Shown here: positions 12,045 to 25,459 of the stretch, piece by piece | How the letters are laid out: every line of letters starts with the position of its first letter | How positions within the stretch are numbered: position 1 is the first letter of the stretch | From: Stomorhina lunata | Taxonomy: Eukaryota; Arthropoda; Insecta; Diptera; Rhiniidae | Direction of reading: 5' to 3' | Assembly: GCA_933228675.1 (NCBI GenBank) | Contig: OW121741.1 | Coordinates: 119,705,564-119,769,563 of the forward strand | Length of the DNA stretch: 64,000 nucleotides | Program-made: the position numbers and the translations under genes | The notes under the pieces: generated by a model | Databases searched by the model: none | Seen by the model: only the letters and a program-made list of their open reading frames with translations | Told to the model about the DNA's origin: nothing

Positions 12045-14620
12045 TATTGGAAATGGAAAAAAATCCTATAAAAATATGAAATTTTTTATAAATTTCCTTA
12101 AAAAAATAGAAATTTTTAAAAATGTTCCTCTAGAAAAAAGGAACATTTTAAAAAATTTTGATACCGATAAAATTTTTCTTTAAAATTTTGATACTAAAAA
12201 AAAATCTATTAAAAAATTTTGTCACCAAAAAAATTTGTATATAATTTTTATAAAATTTTTAGTCCAAAAAACATTTTCTACATATAATTTTGATGCCCGA
12301 AAATTTTACATATAAACATTTTGATACCGACAACTTTTTCATGTAAAACATTTCATACCGAAAAATTTTCTATAGAAAATTTTTGATACCGAAAAATTTT
12401 CTATAGAAAATTTTTGATACCGAAAAATTTTCTATAGAAAATTTTTGATACCGAAAAATTTTCTATAGAAAATTTTTGATACCGAAAAATTTTCTATAGA
12501 AAATTTTTGATACCGAAAAATTTTCTATAGAAAATTTTTGATACCGAAAAATTTTCTATAGAAAATTTTTGATACCGAAAAATTTTCTATAGAAAATTTT
12601 TGATACCGAAAAATTTTCTATAGAAAATTTTTGATACCGAAAAATTTTCTATAGAAAATTTTTGATACCGAAAAATTTTCTATAGAAAATTTTTGATACC
12701 GAAAAATTTTCTATAGAAAATTTTTGATACCGAAAAATTTTCTATAGAAAATTTTTGATACCGAAAAATTTTCTATAGAAAATTTTTGATACCGAAAAAT
12801 TTTCTATAGAAAATTTTTGATACCAAAAAATTTTCTATAGAAAATTTTTGATACCGAAAAATTTTCTATATAAAATATTTGATACCGAAAAATTTTCTAT
12901 ATAAAATTTTTGGTACCGAAAAATTTTCTATAGAAAATTTTTGATACCGAAAAATTTTCTATAGAAAATTTTTGATACCGAAAAATTTTCTATAGAAAAT
13001 TTTTGATACCGAAAAATTTTCTATAGAAAATTTTTGATACCGAAAAATTTTCTATAGAAAATTTTTGATACCGAAAAATTTTCTATAGAAAATTTTTGAT
13101 ACCGAAAAATTTTCTATAGAAAATTTTTGATACCGAAAAATTTTCTATAGAAAATTTTTGATACCGAAAAATTTTCTATAGAAAATTTTTGATACCGAAA
13201 AATTTTCTATAGAAAATTTTTGATACCGAAAAATTTTCTATAGAAAATTTTTGATACCGAAAAATTTTCTATAGAAAATTTTTGATACCGAAAAATTTTC
13301 TATAGAAAATTTTTGATACCGAAAAATTTTCTATAGAAAATTTTTGATACCGAAAAATTTTCTATAGAAAATTTTTGATACCGAAAAATTTTCTATAGAA
13401 AATTTTTGATACCGAAAAATTTTCTATAGAAAATTTTTGATACCGAAAAATTTTCTATAGAAAATTTTTGATACCGAAAAATTTTCTATAGAAAATTTTT
13501 GATACCGAAAAATTTTCTATAGAAAATTTTTGATACCGAAAAATTTTCTATACAAAATTTTTGATACCGAAAAATTTTCTATACAAAATTTTTGATATCG
13601 AAAAATTTTCTATACAAAATTTTTGAGACTGCAAAATTTTCTATATAAAACTTTCGATACCAAAAATTTTTCTATATAAAATCTTGGATACCGAAATATT
13701 TTCTCTATAAAATTTTTATACCGAAAAATTTTCTATACAAAATTTTTGAGACTGCAAAATTTTCTTTATAAAAATTTTAATACCGCATAATTTTCTTTAT
13801 AAAAATTTTAGATACCGAAAAATTTTCTATATAAAATTTTTGATACTGAATAATTTTTTATATAAAATATTTAATAACGAAAATTTTTCTATATAAAATT
13901 TTTGACACTGAAAATTTTTCATATTCAATTTTTGATACCAAAAAATTTTCCAATTTTTTTAATTTTCTAAAATATAAGGAATTTTTTTTTACAAATTTCC
14001 TATAAAAAAAGAAATTTTTGAAAAAATTCCTTTTAAGATAAGAAAATTTTGAAAAAAAATTTCGTGTAAAAAATATAAAATGTTGATAAATTTTCATTTA
14101 AAAAATAAGAAATTTTTGAAAAATTATCTATAAAAATAAGAAATTTTTGAAAAATTTTTTATCAAAATAAGAAAATTTTTAAATTTTCTATAAAAGCAAG
14201 ACATTTTGGAAACATTTCTTATAAGAATAGGAATTTTTTTTTAATTCCCTATTAAAACAAGAAATTAAAAAAAAAATACTATAAAAATAAGAAATTTTTT
14301 ACAAATTACTTATAAGAAGATTACATTCTTTAAAACTTTCCTATAAAAAGAACAAATTTTTGAAAAGTTTCCTATAAAAATAACAAATTTTTGAAAAATT
14401 TCCTATAGAAGTATGAAATTTTTGAAAAATTTTCTATAAAAGTATGAAATTTTTGAAAAATTGTGTATAAGACTAAAAAAAATTTCGAAAAATTTCATAA
14501 AAAATAAAAAAATTTCTATAGAAACAAGAAATTTTTGAAAAGATTCCTATAAAAATAAGAAATTTTCAAGAAGTTCTTGAAAAAGTTTTTGAAAAATTGC
14601 ATTCAGTTTGTGCAACATTT
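12045..14620. repeat. 31-bp minisatellite (GATACCGAAAAATTTT type), array S3
   Basis: The core 12355-13620 holds about 40 almost identical 31-bp units: GATACCGAAAAATTTT then CTATAGAAAATTTTT. Rare variants (CTATAT, CTATAC) sit at 12865-12925 and from 13545 on. The edges, about 12045-12150 and 13950-14620, switch to a related unit with CCTATAAAAATAAG and AAATTTTTGAAAAATTT. That is the same unit type as the 34.2-36.1 kb array. A homogeneous variant therefore sits inside an older, more diverged array. Confidence 0.95.
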
Positions 14621-15500
14621 TCTAAATTAGGAGTAACTTGAACATGCAAGTGGCTTGAAATCACTTGATAAAGTATTTAATGGATATCTCTTATATTCCA
14701 AAGTCTCGAGTTTCAATAATTCAAATTGATTGTATACAAAAGAATGACTGTACTTCAATAAGAGGCAAATATGTTTAATTTTCATTTAATATTTAATATT
14801 CTTCTATTACTGTCAATTATTAAATGAAATTGCGTGAGCCTTTCAATTATATTCATTTATTTGTTGAGCTATTGTTGCCTTTGTCGAGCTAAAAATGTGA
14901 CATAAAAATATTTCGGTATTCATCAAATAACATGTAAATTAGAAATAATTGATGATGAAAGAATAAATAACAATTTAAGTCAATAATTGTCATAGAGCCA
15001 TTGAAAGGAAATACAATAGAAATTCTTTATTTATGTTTTGATGTTACTAATAATTTATTAAGGAATTTAAATATTTAATTACTTACCTTGTAATAACATA
15101 AAAATAAACAAAAACAATTCCCAGCAATGCAACATGTTGATGAGATTTCCTAAAAGACTAAATGTTGATGACCGTTTGTGTGTTTAATACTGTAGAAAGT
15201 TCAATTTGTTTGAAATTTAGTTTTGAGGACTGTTGACATCAAAGTAAAAGCATCTGAAATTAGAAAAAAAGGTCATGTTAATACATCAATTTTCAATTAT
15301 GTTTAAGTCATTTAAATGGGTAAATTTCTGACAATTACCCGACTATTCAATTTCCTGTTCTTTGTCTTGGACTTGTTCTAATTAATTACATTCAATGAAA
15401 TCATATGCATATACGATATGTTTTACTAGCAATTAAGCTATAATTAAACATATATACACTTAAAGTATTTTCAGTTGATTTTTTTAAAAATATTGCATTA
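14621..15500. other. Non-coding AT-rich sequence
   Basis: No gene or clear repeat is visible. One CAACATGTTG word lies near 15130. Composition is ordinary for the window. Confidence 0.5.
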
Positions 15501-17890
15501 AGACCTATAATATTTTAAAATATGTTGCCATTACCCAAAGCTACTTTTCCTTGGAAATGGGACCTTTTTTAAAATAAAGTTATGACAATAAAGTAAAATT
15601 TTCCATAATAAATTTCTACAATAACAATTTGAAAATTTTATAAATTTTATATTTTCCTAATATTTTATAATAAACATTATCTGAACCTTCAGCAACATTT
15701 TCCATATGCTACATTTAAAAGAAATATGTACTTGTATTGATTCTGTAAAGATAATATTATCCGAGCACCGACATTTTACATTTACAATATTAAAAAATGA
15801 TGCTGAAAGCTTCCTCAACATTTACTATTTAAATGTTGCTTATGTTTAGATACATTTTTTTACAGAACCGATAGCAATGTTTCCCATATATTACATTGCA
15901 TGTTAATGTAGCTATAAGCTTCAATAACGTCTTATATTTAAATATTGCTTAAATATTTATAAAATATTTTTAAACATTGTCTGAACTCACATCAACATTT
16001 TCTATGTACCTACAATAATATATGTTATTGTTATTGTAAGCTTCCATAGCGTCTTTTATTCAAATGTTGCTAATATACAGATAAGATTCCTTTGAAAACA
16101 TTGTCTGAACCCACAGCACAATTTTCTATATACAACATTATAAGTTAATGTTGCTATAAGCTTCCATAATGTCTTATATTCAAATGTTGCTTATACACAG
16201 ATGTTGCTTATATACTGTCACCATAATATGCAAATATTTCTGTAAGATTCTAGAACATTTTATATTTAAATGTTGCTTATATACAGATATCATTTTTATG
16301 GAAACATTATATGAACCCACAGTTAATGTTGCTATAAGTTAATGTTGCTATAAGCTTCCATAATGTCCTATATTCAAATGTTGCTTATACACATATGTTG
16401 CTTATATACTTTCAACATAATATGCAAATGTTCCTGTAAGATTCTAGAACATTTTATATTACCTACAGCAACATTTTCCATATACAACAACATAAGTTAA
16501 TGTTGCTAAAAGCTTTCATAACGTCTTATATTGAAATGTTCTTTATAAACACATGTTGCTTATATACAGACAACATTATATGTAAATATTTCTATAAGCT
16601 TCCAAAACATTGTATATTCAAATGTTGCTTAGCAACATTTTCCATTTACAACATTATAAGCTAATGTTGCCATAAGCTTCCATAATGTCTTATATTTAAA
16701 TGTTGCTCATATGCTGTCCACATAATATGCAAATGTTTCTATAAGCTTCCAGAACATTTGATATTCAAATGTTGCTTAAATACAGAAAACATTTTTTTGG
16801 AAACATTGTCTGTGCAACTACATAAGTTAATGTTGCTAAGAGCTTTCATGATGTCTTATATTCAAATGTTGCTTATATACAGACAATATTATATGTTATT
16901 GTTTCTATAAGCTTCTAGAACATTTTATATTCTAATGTTGCTTAAATACTGAAACATGTTTTGGAAACGTTGCCTGAACCCACAGCAACATTTTTCATAT
17001 ACATCATTGTAAGTTAATGTTAGTATAAGCTGCCATAACGTCTTATATTCAAATGTTTCTTATATACAGATGTTGCTTATATATAGAACATTATATGTAA
17101 ATGTTTCTATAAGCTACCAGAACTTTGTATATTCTAATGTTGCTTTCTAAGAATTGCCTGTTTTATATGGAAAATGTTGCTGTCTGAACATTTTCCATAT
17201 ACAATATTACTATTCAATGTTGCTAGAATCTTCCATAACGTCTTATATTCAAATGTTGCTTACATACAGATGTTTCTTATATGCAGGCAACATTATATGT
17301 AAATGCTTCTTTAAGCTTCCAAAACATTTTATATTCAAATGTTGCTATATACAGATAACATTTCTATGGAAACATTATCTGAATCCGCAGCAACATTTTC
17401 CATATACAATATAATAAGATAATGTTGATATAAGCTTCCATAATGTCTCATATTCAATTTTCTTTTTTTGTGAAGTATCATCTGAACCTACAGCAACATT
17501 TTAAATAACATCTTAAATTCAAATGCTGCTCATGTGCAAATGCAATTTTGTTCGAAACTGCAGCAACATTTCCCATATTTAAAAATGTAATAATGCTAAA
17601 GCCTCTATAAAATCATCTATTGAAATGTTGCATGTGTCCATTTAAATTTTCATGAAAACATTGTCTGACCCCACAGCAACATTTTCCATATACAATTTTA
17701 AAGCACAATGTTGCTCTAATATCCTATAAAATCCTTTATTGAAATGTTGCATGTGTCCAGATAAAATTTTTAGAAAGACATTTTCTAAACCTCCAGCAAC
17801 ATGTTCCATGAACAATTTTAAAATGAAATGATGCTATAAAATTCTATAACATCTTTTAATAAAATGTTGCTTTAGTCTAAAAAGTAAAAT
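15500..17890. repeat. Decayed long-period tandem repeat built on GCAACATTTTCCATATA
   Basis: A composite unit recurs: AGCAACATTTTCCATATAC, then ATAAGTTAATGTTGCTATA, then AGCTTCCATAATGTCTTATA, then TTCAAATGTTGCTTATA, then TTTCTATAAGCTTCCAGAAC. The AGCTTCCATAA.GTCTTATATT block appears at about 15.91, 16.05, 16.16, 16.35, 16.51, 16.68, 16.84, 17.03, 17.23 and 17.43 kb, a spacing of 110-205 bp. Units are diverged and rearranged, so the array is old. The short frame at 17154-17414 lies inside it and is not a gene. Confidence 0.85.
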
Positions 17891-18475
17891 GTAACTATAC
17901 ACATTTTTTCAAGTGTACCCCTTAATGTATATAAATGTTTCAAAATTCCCCCATTAAGTAAATAACAATTTTATATATGTTAAATATATAATTTATCACG
18001 AATTGTTGTTTGTCATTTTAATTTAAATTCATACAGGTGAAATTATATCAACGTTCAAACAATACATCACAGGTGTCTTGTTATGCATGATTGGCGCTTG
18101 GGTTAATTAATCAAACAATATAAATCATGTAGTTAAATAAATTTAATTTTCATTGTTTAGACGACTGTTTGTATTAAAGGGGACACGCCGTCTATTAACG
18201 CTTCGTCATGTGACACTCGAGAGTTTTTGGAGATAAATTGCGTTAATGAACTGAAACAATGGATAATTGATAAATGACTGCAAAACACACAAATTGACAA
18301 CGTTTATGTAAATTATTTTAAAGAGGGGGGCAAATTAGAATTAAAATTGTCATGTTAGTTGATTAAATATTAACGTGAACTGTTACTGATATTGTGGTTA
18401 TATTATTTTATATTGAAAGCATGTTTACCGATAAAGAAATTAAGAAAATTAGATTTTGGTACACAAAATACCTAA
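17891..18475. other. Short non-repetitive island
   Basis: No gene is recognisable. The segment contains the least AT-rich stretch nearby (GGGGACACGCCGTCTATTAA near 18180, then GTGACACTCGAGAGTTTTTG). The repeat words of the flanks are absent. It could be a conserved non-coding element, but nothing here proves it. Confidence 0.4.
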
Positions 18476-20500
18476 AGCCATAGCAACATGTTGCATAACA
18501 AAGATTTTTGAAATTGAATCAACATTACTTATAATACATTTCCTTTAGAAATATTCCATAGAAACAAAGCAACATTTTTGTTCAAAAACAAGCAACATTT
18601 TATATACAAATGTTTTTTGAAATCAGAGCAACATTTTCTATAAAAAAATTGTTTGAAATTAGAGCAGATTTTTTTTATACGAAAACGTAGCAACATGTTT
18701 TACAGCAAAGTGTTCAAAAATCGAAACAATATTTTTATAGAAAATTTAAAAGTATCGCAACATTTTTTGTATGGATAATGTTTTTTAAACATTTTTCTAG
18801 AAAACATGCAACATTTTTTTAAAAAGGAATTTTCTGTATAAAATCTAAATGTTTGAATGTAATCAACATTTTCCACGGAAGTGTTGTCTGCAATCAGAGC
18901 AACATTTTCCGCACAAAAGTCTTAATGCATCATTTTGTAAAAATTATGTTGTTTTTAATAAAGCTTAAGTTTTTCAGAAAAAACTTAAATAAAATTACAT
19001 CAACATTGTTTATCAAAAATTTGCTTAAATAAAAAAAATTGCTTAAATGTAACTCTGAAATACAATATTTAGGATTCAGAGCAACATTTTCCATAAACAA
19101 AATGTGTGGAATCATTCCAACCTTAGACAAAAACATTTCTAGAACTATTCTCAATTTGCAACGTTGAGTAATCCTAAGCAACATTGTCTAATATCAGAGC
19201 AACCTTTCTTAACAAAAAAAAAAAAAAAAATTAAATCAAAGCAACATTTTCTATACACAAGCCTTCTGGGAACTCATATTAAACAGTTTTAACGAAAAAA
19301 TGTTTCTGTTCGCAAACAACATTTTTTTAGGTATTGTCCGAAATAAGAAAAACAGGTGTTTATGAAAATATTGCGAAGAGTAGAAACAAAATTTCCTTAG
19401 CAACAATTATCTCGATTTATATCAAAACTCATTTGGAATTATTTCTATAACATTTTTGTCGAAGTTGAGAACATTTTTGTAGAAAAATCACTAGCAACAT
19501 TTTCAAGAAAGATTCAATTTATTAATTATTAAAAAAAAAAAAACTTAAAAACATTTTTGAACCCACAGAAATGCGTTTCTTTCAAATGTTGCTTTAGCTA
19601 CATTATATTAAAGCCAACATTTTAGAAAAAATTTGTAAATTTTTTGCGACACTAATAACATTTATGTCTAAAAATCTTCAGCAACATTTTCAAGAAAAAC
19701 TATATGAAAAAAAAAATTGAGAAACATTTTTCGAACCCACAGAAACTTCTTCCTTTCAAATATTGCTCCACTTATACTTTAAAGCCAGCCTTTTAGAAAT
19801 AAATTAAATTGTAACTATTTAATACTTTTTTTTAATGTTGCTCTATTCAAATCAATATTTTCCTCAGACATTTTTTTTACGCTAAGAATATTTTTGTATT
19901 AACATTTTTAGCAACATTTTCTAGAAGGAAGAAATTCTTTGACTGCTTAAAGAAAAAAACTTGAGAAATATTTTGAGAACCCAAAGTTGACGTTATTCAA
20001 ACCAACATTTTCTTTAGACAATTTTAGACGCTTAGAACATTTTTATAAAAAAGTCTCTAGCAACATTTTTTGAAAATGTTTAAAAAAAATTGAGAAATAT
20101 TTTTAGAAGTCGCAAATACAATTTTCTTTTAAAACCAACATTTTCTATAGACAATTTTTCGACGCTTAAACATTTTTGTATAAAAATCTAAAGCAACATT
20201 TTTTGAAAAGGTTTAAAAAAAATAATCTTAGAACCGCAGATACATTTTCCTTTAAAATGTTGACTCTAGTCAAACCAAACTTTTCTTTAGATAATTTTTC
20301 GACTCTTAAAAAATGTATGTCTAAAAATCTCTAGCAACATTTTTTCGAAAAAGTTGCATTTATTAAAAGCAACGTTTTTCTATGAAAAAGTATTTATATG
20401 GCAGAGCAACATTTTGTTTAGAAATTATTTTTAAAATATTAGCAACAATTTTTGTAGAAGAAACTCAAACATGGTCCACATTTTATCAATATCTTATCAA
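18476..20500. repeat. Decayed repeat field built on AGCAACATTTT
   Basis: AGCAACATTTT recurs dozens of times in the forward sense. From 19.49 to 20.36 kb a longer unit is visible: CTAGCAACATTTT, an A-rich stretch, GAGAAACATTTTT, GAACCCACAGAAA, and AACCAACATTTTCTTTAGAC. CTAGCAACATTTT or close forms occur at about 19.49, 19.68, 19.91, 20.05, 20.19 and 20.33 kb. The period varies between roughly 140 and 230 bp. Confidence 0.8.
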
Positions 20501-21600
20501 GGCCATGTATAGCCTTGATAAACAATTTTATAAAAATATGTTGCTGAGTAGTATTTGATAATATATGAAATGTGTACGACAAAATTTTTTAAAGAAATTA
20601 AGCTTCTCGTCTAAACATATTTTATAAATCCTGCAGTAGAAATATTGCCAAACAACATTTGGTATAGACATTCAAAACAACATTTCTACCAAAAATATCT
20701 TTAATTGTCATGTCCAACAAAAATTTATTATTGAAATTATGAAAAATGTTGCCGTTAAAAATTTGTTAACAACATTTGCTATAGACATATTGCAATAACA
20801 GTTTAGATGTTGCAAAACAAATTTTCTACTTAAGAACAACATGTGATTTAGAAATGTTACAAAACAATGTAGAAATGTTGCAAATTCTCAACAGATATAA
20901 AAATGTTGCTGAATATCACTTGATATAGAAATGTTGTAAACACAATTTTGTATAGAAATGTAGAAATACATTTGTAAATATGTTGCAGAACTCAACTAAG
21001 GTCCAACAAAACCAATAACTTATAAACTTTGCCTTGATTAAGATCAAAGTTTTGTTTTCAAGACTTTCTACAAAATGTTGCAGAAAAAAAGAAATTATAA
21101 AGAAATAAAGCGTCTCGCCCAAAAAACCTTAATCATAAAAATGACATACAACAAAACTTCATAAATGTTGAGAAATATTGCAAAACAACATTTGCTGGAG
21201 AAGTGATGCACAATATTTCTAATGTTGCAAAACAAAATTTTTACTAAAAAAATTAGTAAAACAACATTTTTAGTAAAAATTTTTCAAGGAAAAATTGAAG
21301 AAAAGTATTTTTTATGCAAACTGTAAAGAACAACATTTGATTCAAAAATTTTACCAAACAATATTGGCTAAAGAAATGTTGCAAAATCTCAACAGCTATA
21401 AAAATGTTGCTAAATAGTACTTAAGGTTGCAAAATGTTGCAAAATCCGATTTTCTGTAAAAATGTTTCAGAAAACCTTTGTAAACAATGTTTCAAAACAA
21501 AATTTTATGAAGAAATGTTGCAGAACAAAATTTGCTTTAGAAATGTTGCAGAAAAACATTTATCTCATTCTAAAGCAACATTATCAATATAAAAGTAAAA
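20501..21600. repeat. Decayed repeat field built on AAATGTTGCAAAACAACATTT
   Basis: The same core word appears mainly in the opposite sense here (AAATGTTGC), often paired with AACAACATTT about 10-15 bases away to give short inverted repeats, e.g. 20750-20900 and 21210-21560. No gene is recognisable. A minus-strand frame at 20916-21122 lies within it. Confidence 0.7.
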
Positions 21601-22775
21601 TTTTCTTTATTTTTCAATACATTTCAAATACTTTAATTTAAACTTCTGTTATTTGCACAAAAAAAAAAAAAAATAAGAAAAAAATACAAAATAAACTTTA
21701 CAAAATTACTTCCATTAAAACTCCCCTATTTCAAAACAACTTACACAAACAAAACACAATGTAAAAAGTACTAGAAAAAAATGTATTTTACAATTTTTCT
21801 TGTATTTTATATAATTCATGAACTTTTTATGTGACCCTTAAGTAGTTGTTTGTCAGAGTCGTGGCAAAGACTCGTTTCGATTCTTCAGCCACTTATAAGT
21901 GAGTGAATGAGTGAGTGCATGTGACAGTATTTACTTTGTCTATTTTTCCTCTAACATTATCTTTTCAAATGCAAGTCGGTAATATATGAAGTAAAATATA
22001 CAATATTCTACGGTATGTAAGTAAATGTGTGTAAAATTGTAAGTATGTATATATATTTATTTTAGTATGAGTATTATATAATGTCCATCCATAACATATG
22101 CATTTTATGTGCTAATATTGTCATTATTGTAGTTCTAGGGTTTCCTGTCACACTCGAGAAAGAGGTCACAATATTGAATGACCAAAAGCGATATTTTACT
22201 AAAACTTCTTAAGGAAAAGAATAAGTATTTGTTAAACATTTTTCACACTTCAGCAAAATATATATAATTTAACAAAACAAATAAATACAGGACAAATGAA
22301 GCTGAAGTAAAGGGTTAAGACGAGCGAGCATATTCGAAAGGGGAAAAACAAACAGATAAATTTCGAAATAATATGATTTTCAAGTTGAAAAATATTGTTT
22401 TGGGAAATTTGCTATAATTTTTTTTTATTAGTTGCCAGTAAATAATTTAGTTTATTGGAAATATACTAAAAAGGGTTTTACTAAATCGTAAATATTGTCT
22501 GTTATTAAGGGGACTTTTGAAAAAATATTTTTAAAGTTGAAACTATTTTTACTTAAAAGGAATAAAATCCTAATTTAAGTACAAATTGTAGTATTTAATA
22601 CAGGAAATTTTAAATTAAAATATTTTTAAGTTTTACATACAACTCTCAACTTTATTTTCTTTTAGAGTACAAAAAAAAGCTAACTAAAAACAAAAAGGGT
22701 CTTTTTACATAATTATTTTCCAACACCACAACACAACTTTTATTTTTTTCCAAAATTACTATAGAAATGTTCAAT
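21601..22775. other. Non-coding AT-rich sequence
   Basis: No gene is visible. It contains a run of A at about 21659-21672, GAGTGAATGAGTGAGTG near 21902, and a GTATGTATATATATT-type microsatellite near 22045. GTCACACTCGAGAAAGAG near 22146 resembles GTGACACTCGAGAG near 18208, a short similarity of unknown meaning. Confidence 0.5.
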
Positions 22776-23625
22776 AAAATATTTTGTTATAAAAATGTTG
22801 CAAATTAGGTATAAAAATGTTTAAGGACAAGAACAGAAATATTACTAAGCAACTTCTGGTACCAAATAATTATAAAGCTTTATTATAGAAGAAAAAAAAA
22901 ATTGCTTAGAAAATGTTGTCATAAAAATGTTGCTGATAAGCTATAAAGATGTTGCAGAGCTGCAAGAATGTTGCAGAGCAACAACAGAGGTATATCAGGG
23001 TAAATTCTGCTTGTAATTAACTATAAAGTAACATAGTCATAAGAAAGTTGTTTATAAACATTTGTGAGACAAATGTTGCTGATCTATTCCAAAATTTTTG
23101 CGAAATTTTGTTTGTGTGCCAATTGAAATATTTTATAACCAAAATCATCAATGAAAATGTTACTTCAATGCAGAGTAACGATTTAAACAAAATTTTAATT
23201 TTACACAAATATTTTTACCAAATACCTATTTCAATATTAAATTTTTTTTTACTAAAATCTTTGAACGTGCTCGAGTAAAAAATTTTACATTGAAATGTTT
23301 CTGTTTCTACCATTTTATTAATCAAGAAACATTTTTATGTGTTCGCAACATTTTTCCGTCTCCGCAACATTAGTTGACAGATGACGAATTTCAGTCCTAT
23401 ACTTTTGAAACCACGAAATGGATTACCCGATACATTATTTTTAACATTTGTAAATAAAATTTGATTTTTACTTCAAAATTTAATTATTGCTCAACAAAAG
23501 ACAAGATTTGCTAAAGAAAAGTTTTAGAACAATATTAACTAAAGAAATGTTGCAAAGAAATTGCTAGCAACATGTTGCATTGAAATTGCTAGCAACATGT
23601 TGCATAGAAACATGTTGCTGTCTTT
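22776..23625. repeat. Repeat field with AAATGTTGC and GCAACATGTTGC words
   Basis: ATGTTGC words cluster at 22790-23000 and 23075. Near 23570-23620 the block GCTAGCAACATGTTGCAT is repeated in tandem, with full palindromes in adjacent copies. Small complementary frames at 23017-23208 (minus) and 23048-23278 (plus) are low complexity. Confidence 0.65.
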
Positions 23626-25125
23626 ATTTTCTAAAGTAATTTAAAGAAGGAAAAACAATTTCTTTTGTATTCTTCAACTAAATCGGTTTTTAAACATTCT
23701 TTTGATGTAAAATTAAATTTGTGTGTAAATTCTTATCAGCTTTAATTGATTTCGTTTAAAAACCCATTTAGAAGCTTTTGTTTCAAATAAATACAACATA
23801 AAGAAGCACCAGGTTATTGTTTTATAAATATTATAATTTTATTGATAACCACCCAAAATTTTATAAAATTGTATATTTAATAGCCTTTACTAAACGATTT
23901 TCTATGTAGTTTTTCATGTTTCATAAACATTCGGTTTTTATAGACATTTAAACGTTTTTGAAACAAAAGTGTTGAATAATTATGATATATTCGTGAAAAT
24001 CCCATAAAACTCAGTGATGAAACATTTTACTGGTTTCTTTTTATGAAAACAAAAAAAGATGATGACCAAAGATAAATTTAAATGAGAAGCGAATCAAATT
24101 GAAAGTATTAGAGAAAAACCCTGATTGAAATGTAGGTTGATGTGGCGCCATTCTATTCTTGAGAAGCAAGAACAACTAACAGATACTTCTACTTGGAATT
24201 TGTTTACTGAGGCAGCCACTTGTTGATGGGCCTTAGACTTTGATACACTATCATCCGACATCATCCATAAATGCCGATTGCTGCATGCCTTCTGTTTTTG
24301 TTCTTAATAGGTCTTTTTCGCTCCCTATTCAAGATATTAATTCTTAATGAATTAGCGGCATATCACTATTCAGATACAATAAATTGTAGACTTTATTAAA
24401 GGCATAAAAGTTTATGTGTAAATTTATATGTAAATTTATGTAAAAATTTTTTTGTTCTTGTAAACATTGTATCATTATTTATACATAAACACTATAATTT
24501 TTCATAAAATTACTTTAACATCACTTCATAAAAAACAAGAAAAATCCCAACTAAAAACAAAACAAAAAGAGTCTTTAAAGAAAATTTATCTTCCCAAAAA
24601 TGTTGTTAAATGTTTCTTTAGGCCATCATTTTTATGATGGATTACTTAATTGTTTATTATAAAAATCATCAAAATCATTTACTCTTATTTGTATGATTTT
24701 TTTTTTGGTTTTTTATTCCAAAAATTTTTATTAGACCCATTAAATTCATTGAGTCTTGTTTGTTTATTTTTTTTTTTGTTGATGGTTTTTCTATTGTATT
24801 TTTGTTTATTATTTGGTTTTCAATTGTTAATGAATTTGTTATAAACACAAAAATATTTCTATAAAAATATTTTCCAACTGCTAAGGAATTTTTTTATGGT
24901 TCATTTCATTTATTTAAATAACATCTTTTTAATTTATTAATATCAATTGCCTGTCAATCTTTATTAGGCAATATCGATTTTTATTGATAAAACAAAAAGT
25001 CATCTTCAAGTGGAAAAAAAAGAAGAATTTTTGATATAAATTGGACTTTAATTTAATTGCATTTTATTTGGGTAACAATTTTTTATTTTAAATGATTTAG
25101 CAGAAATTTTTGATAATGGTTTGAA
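23626..25125. other. Largely non-repetitive non-coding sequence
   Basis: No gene is recognisable. The segment 24120-24330 is less AT-rich (e.g. GTTGATGTGGCGCCATTCTA, GCCTTAGACTTTGATACACT) and free of the local repeat words, so it is a candidate conserved non-coding block. A frame at 24650-24844 is F/L-rich and follows poly-T sequence, so it is not supported. Confidence 0.45.
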
Positions 25126-25130
25126 ATGGA

Positions 25131-25260
25131 TATATAAAAAAGGGGTCTTCCAACAGACATTTTCAAGCTTTGTCAGTTGACAAAATTGTTGTAAATATAT
25201 ACATCTGTGAAATTAGTCGTCGCTTACTCAGTCCGTCTTGCAAAATCATGGATATAGCTT
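25131..25260 (+). promoter_or_regulatory. Candidate RNA polymerase II core promoter
   Basis: TATATAAAAAAGGGG (25131-25145) is a strong TATA-type box, more G-rich downstream than chance A/T runs here. It is followed by arthropod initiator-like motifs: TTTCAAGC about 30 bases on, GTCAGTTG at 25172-25179, and CTCAGTCCGTC near 25228. Downstream an ATG at 25248 opens a 9-codon frame, and an overlapping 74-codon frame (25238-25462) ends in a GC-richer stretch. No gene is identified downstream. Alternatives are the promoter of a decayed LTR or other element, or coincidence. Confidence 0.35.
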
Positions 25261-25459
25261 TAAACAACACATCCTAATACTAAAATTGATTTATCAAAAT
25301 TTGCTTTTTTGGCGACAAAAAGTAGAATTTGTCAAAAAAAAAAATCACAGATCCGGTCGAATTCGCGTCACTAATACTAACTCTGCTTTTCGCCATATTG
25401 CTCATACCACATACATGCTTTTCAGATGCAATCCACATAGTAAAGTCCCGGCGAACATA

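Noticed and set aside
3800..14620. CRISPR array (many regularly spaced repeats)
   Set aside because: Units are contiguous minisatellites with no unique spacers, no cas genes, and a eukaryotic context.
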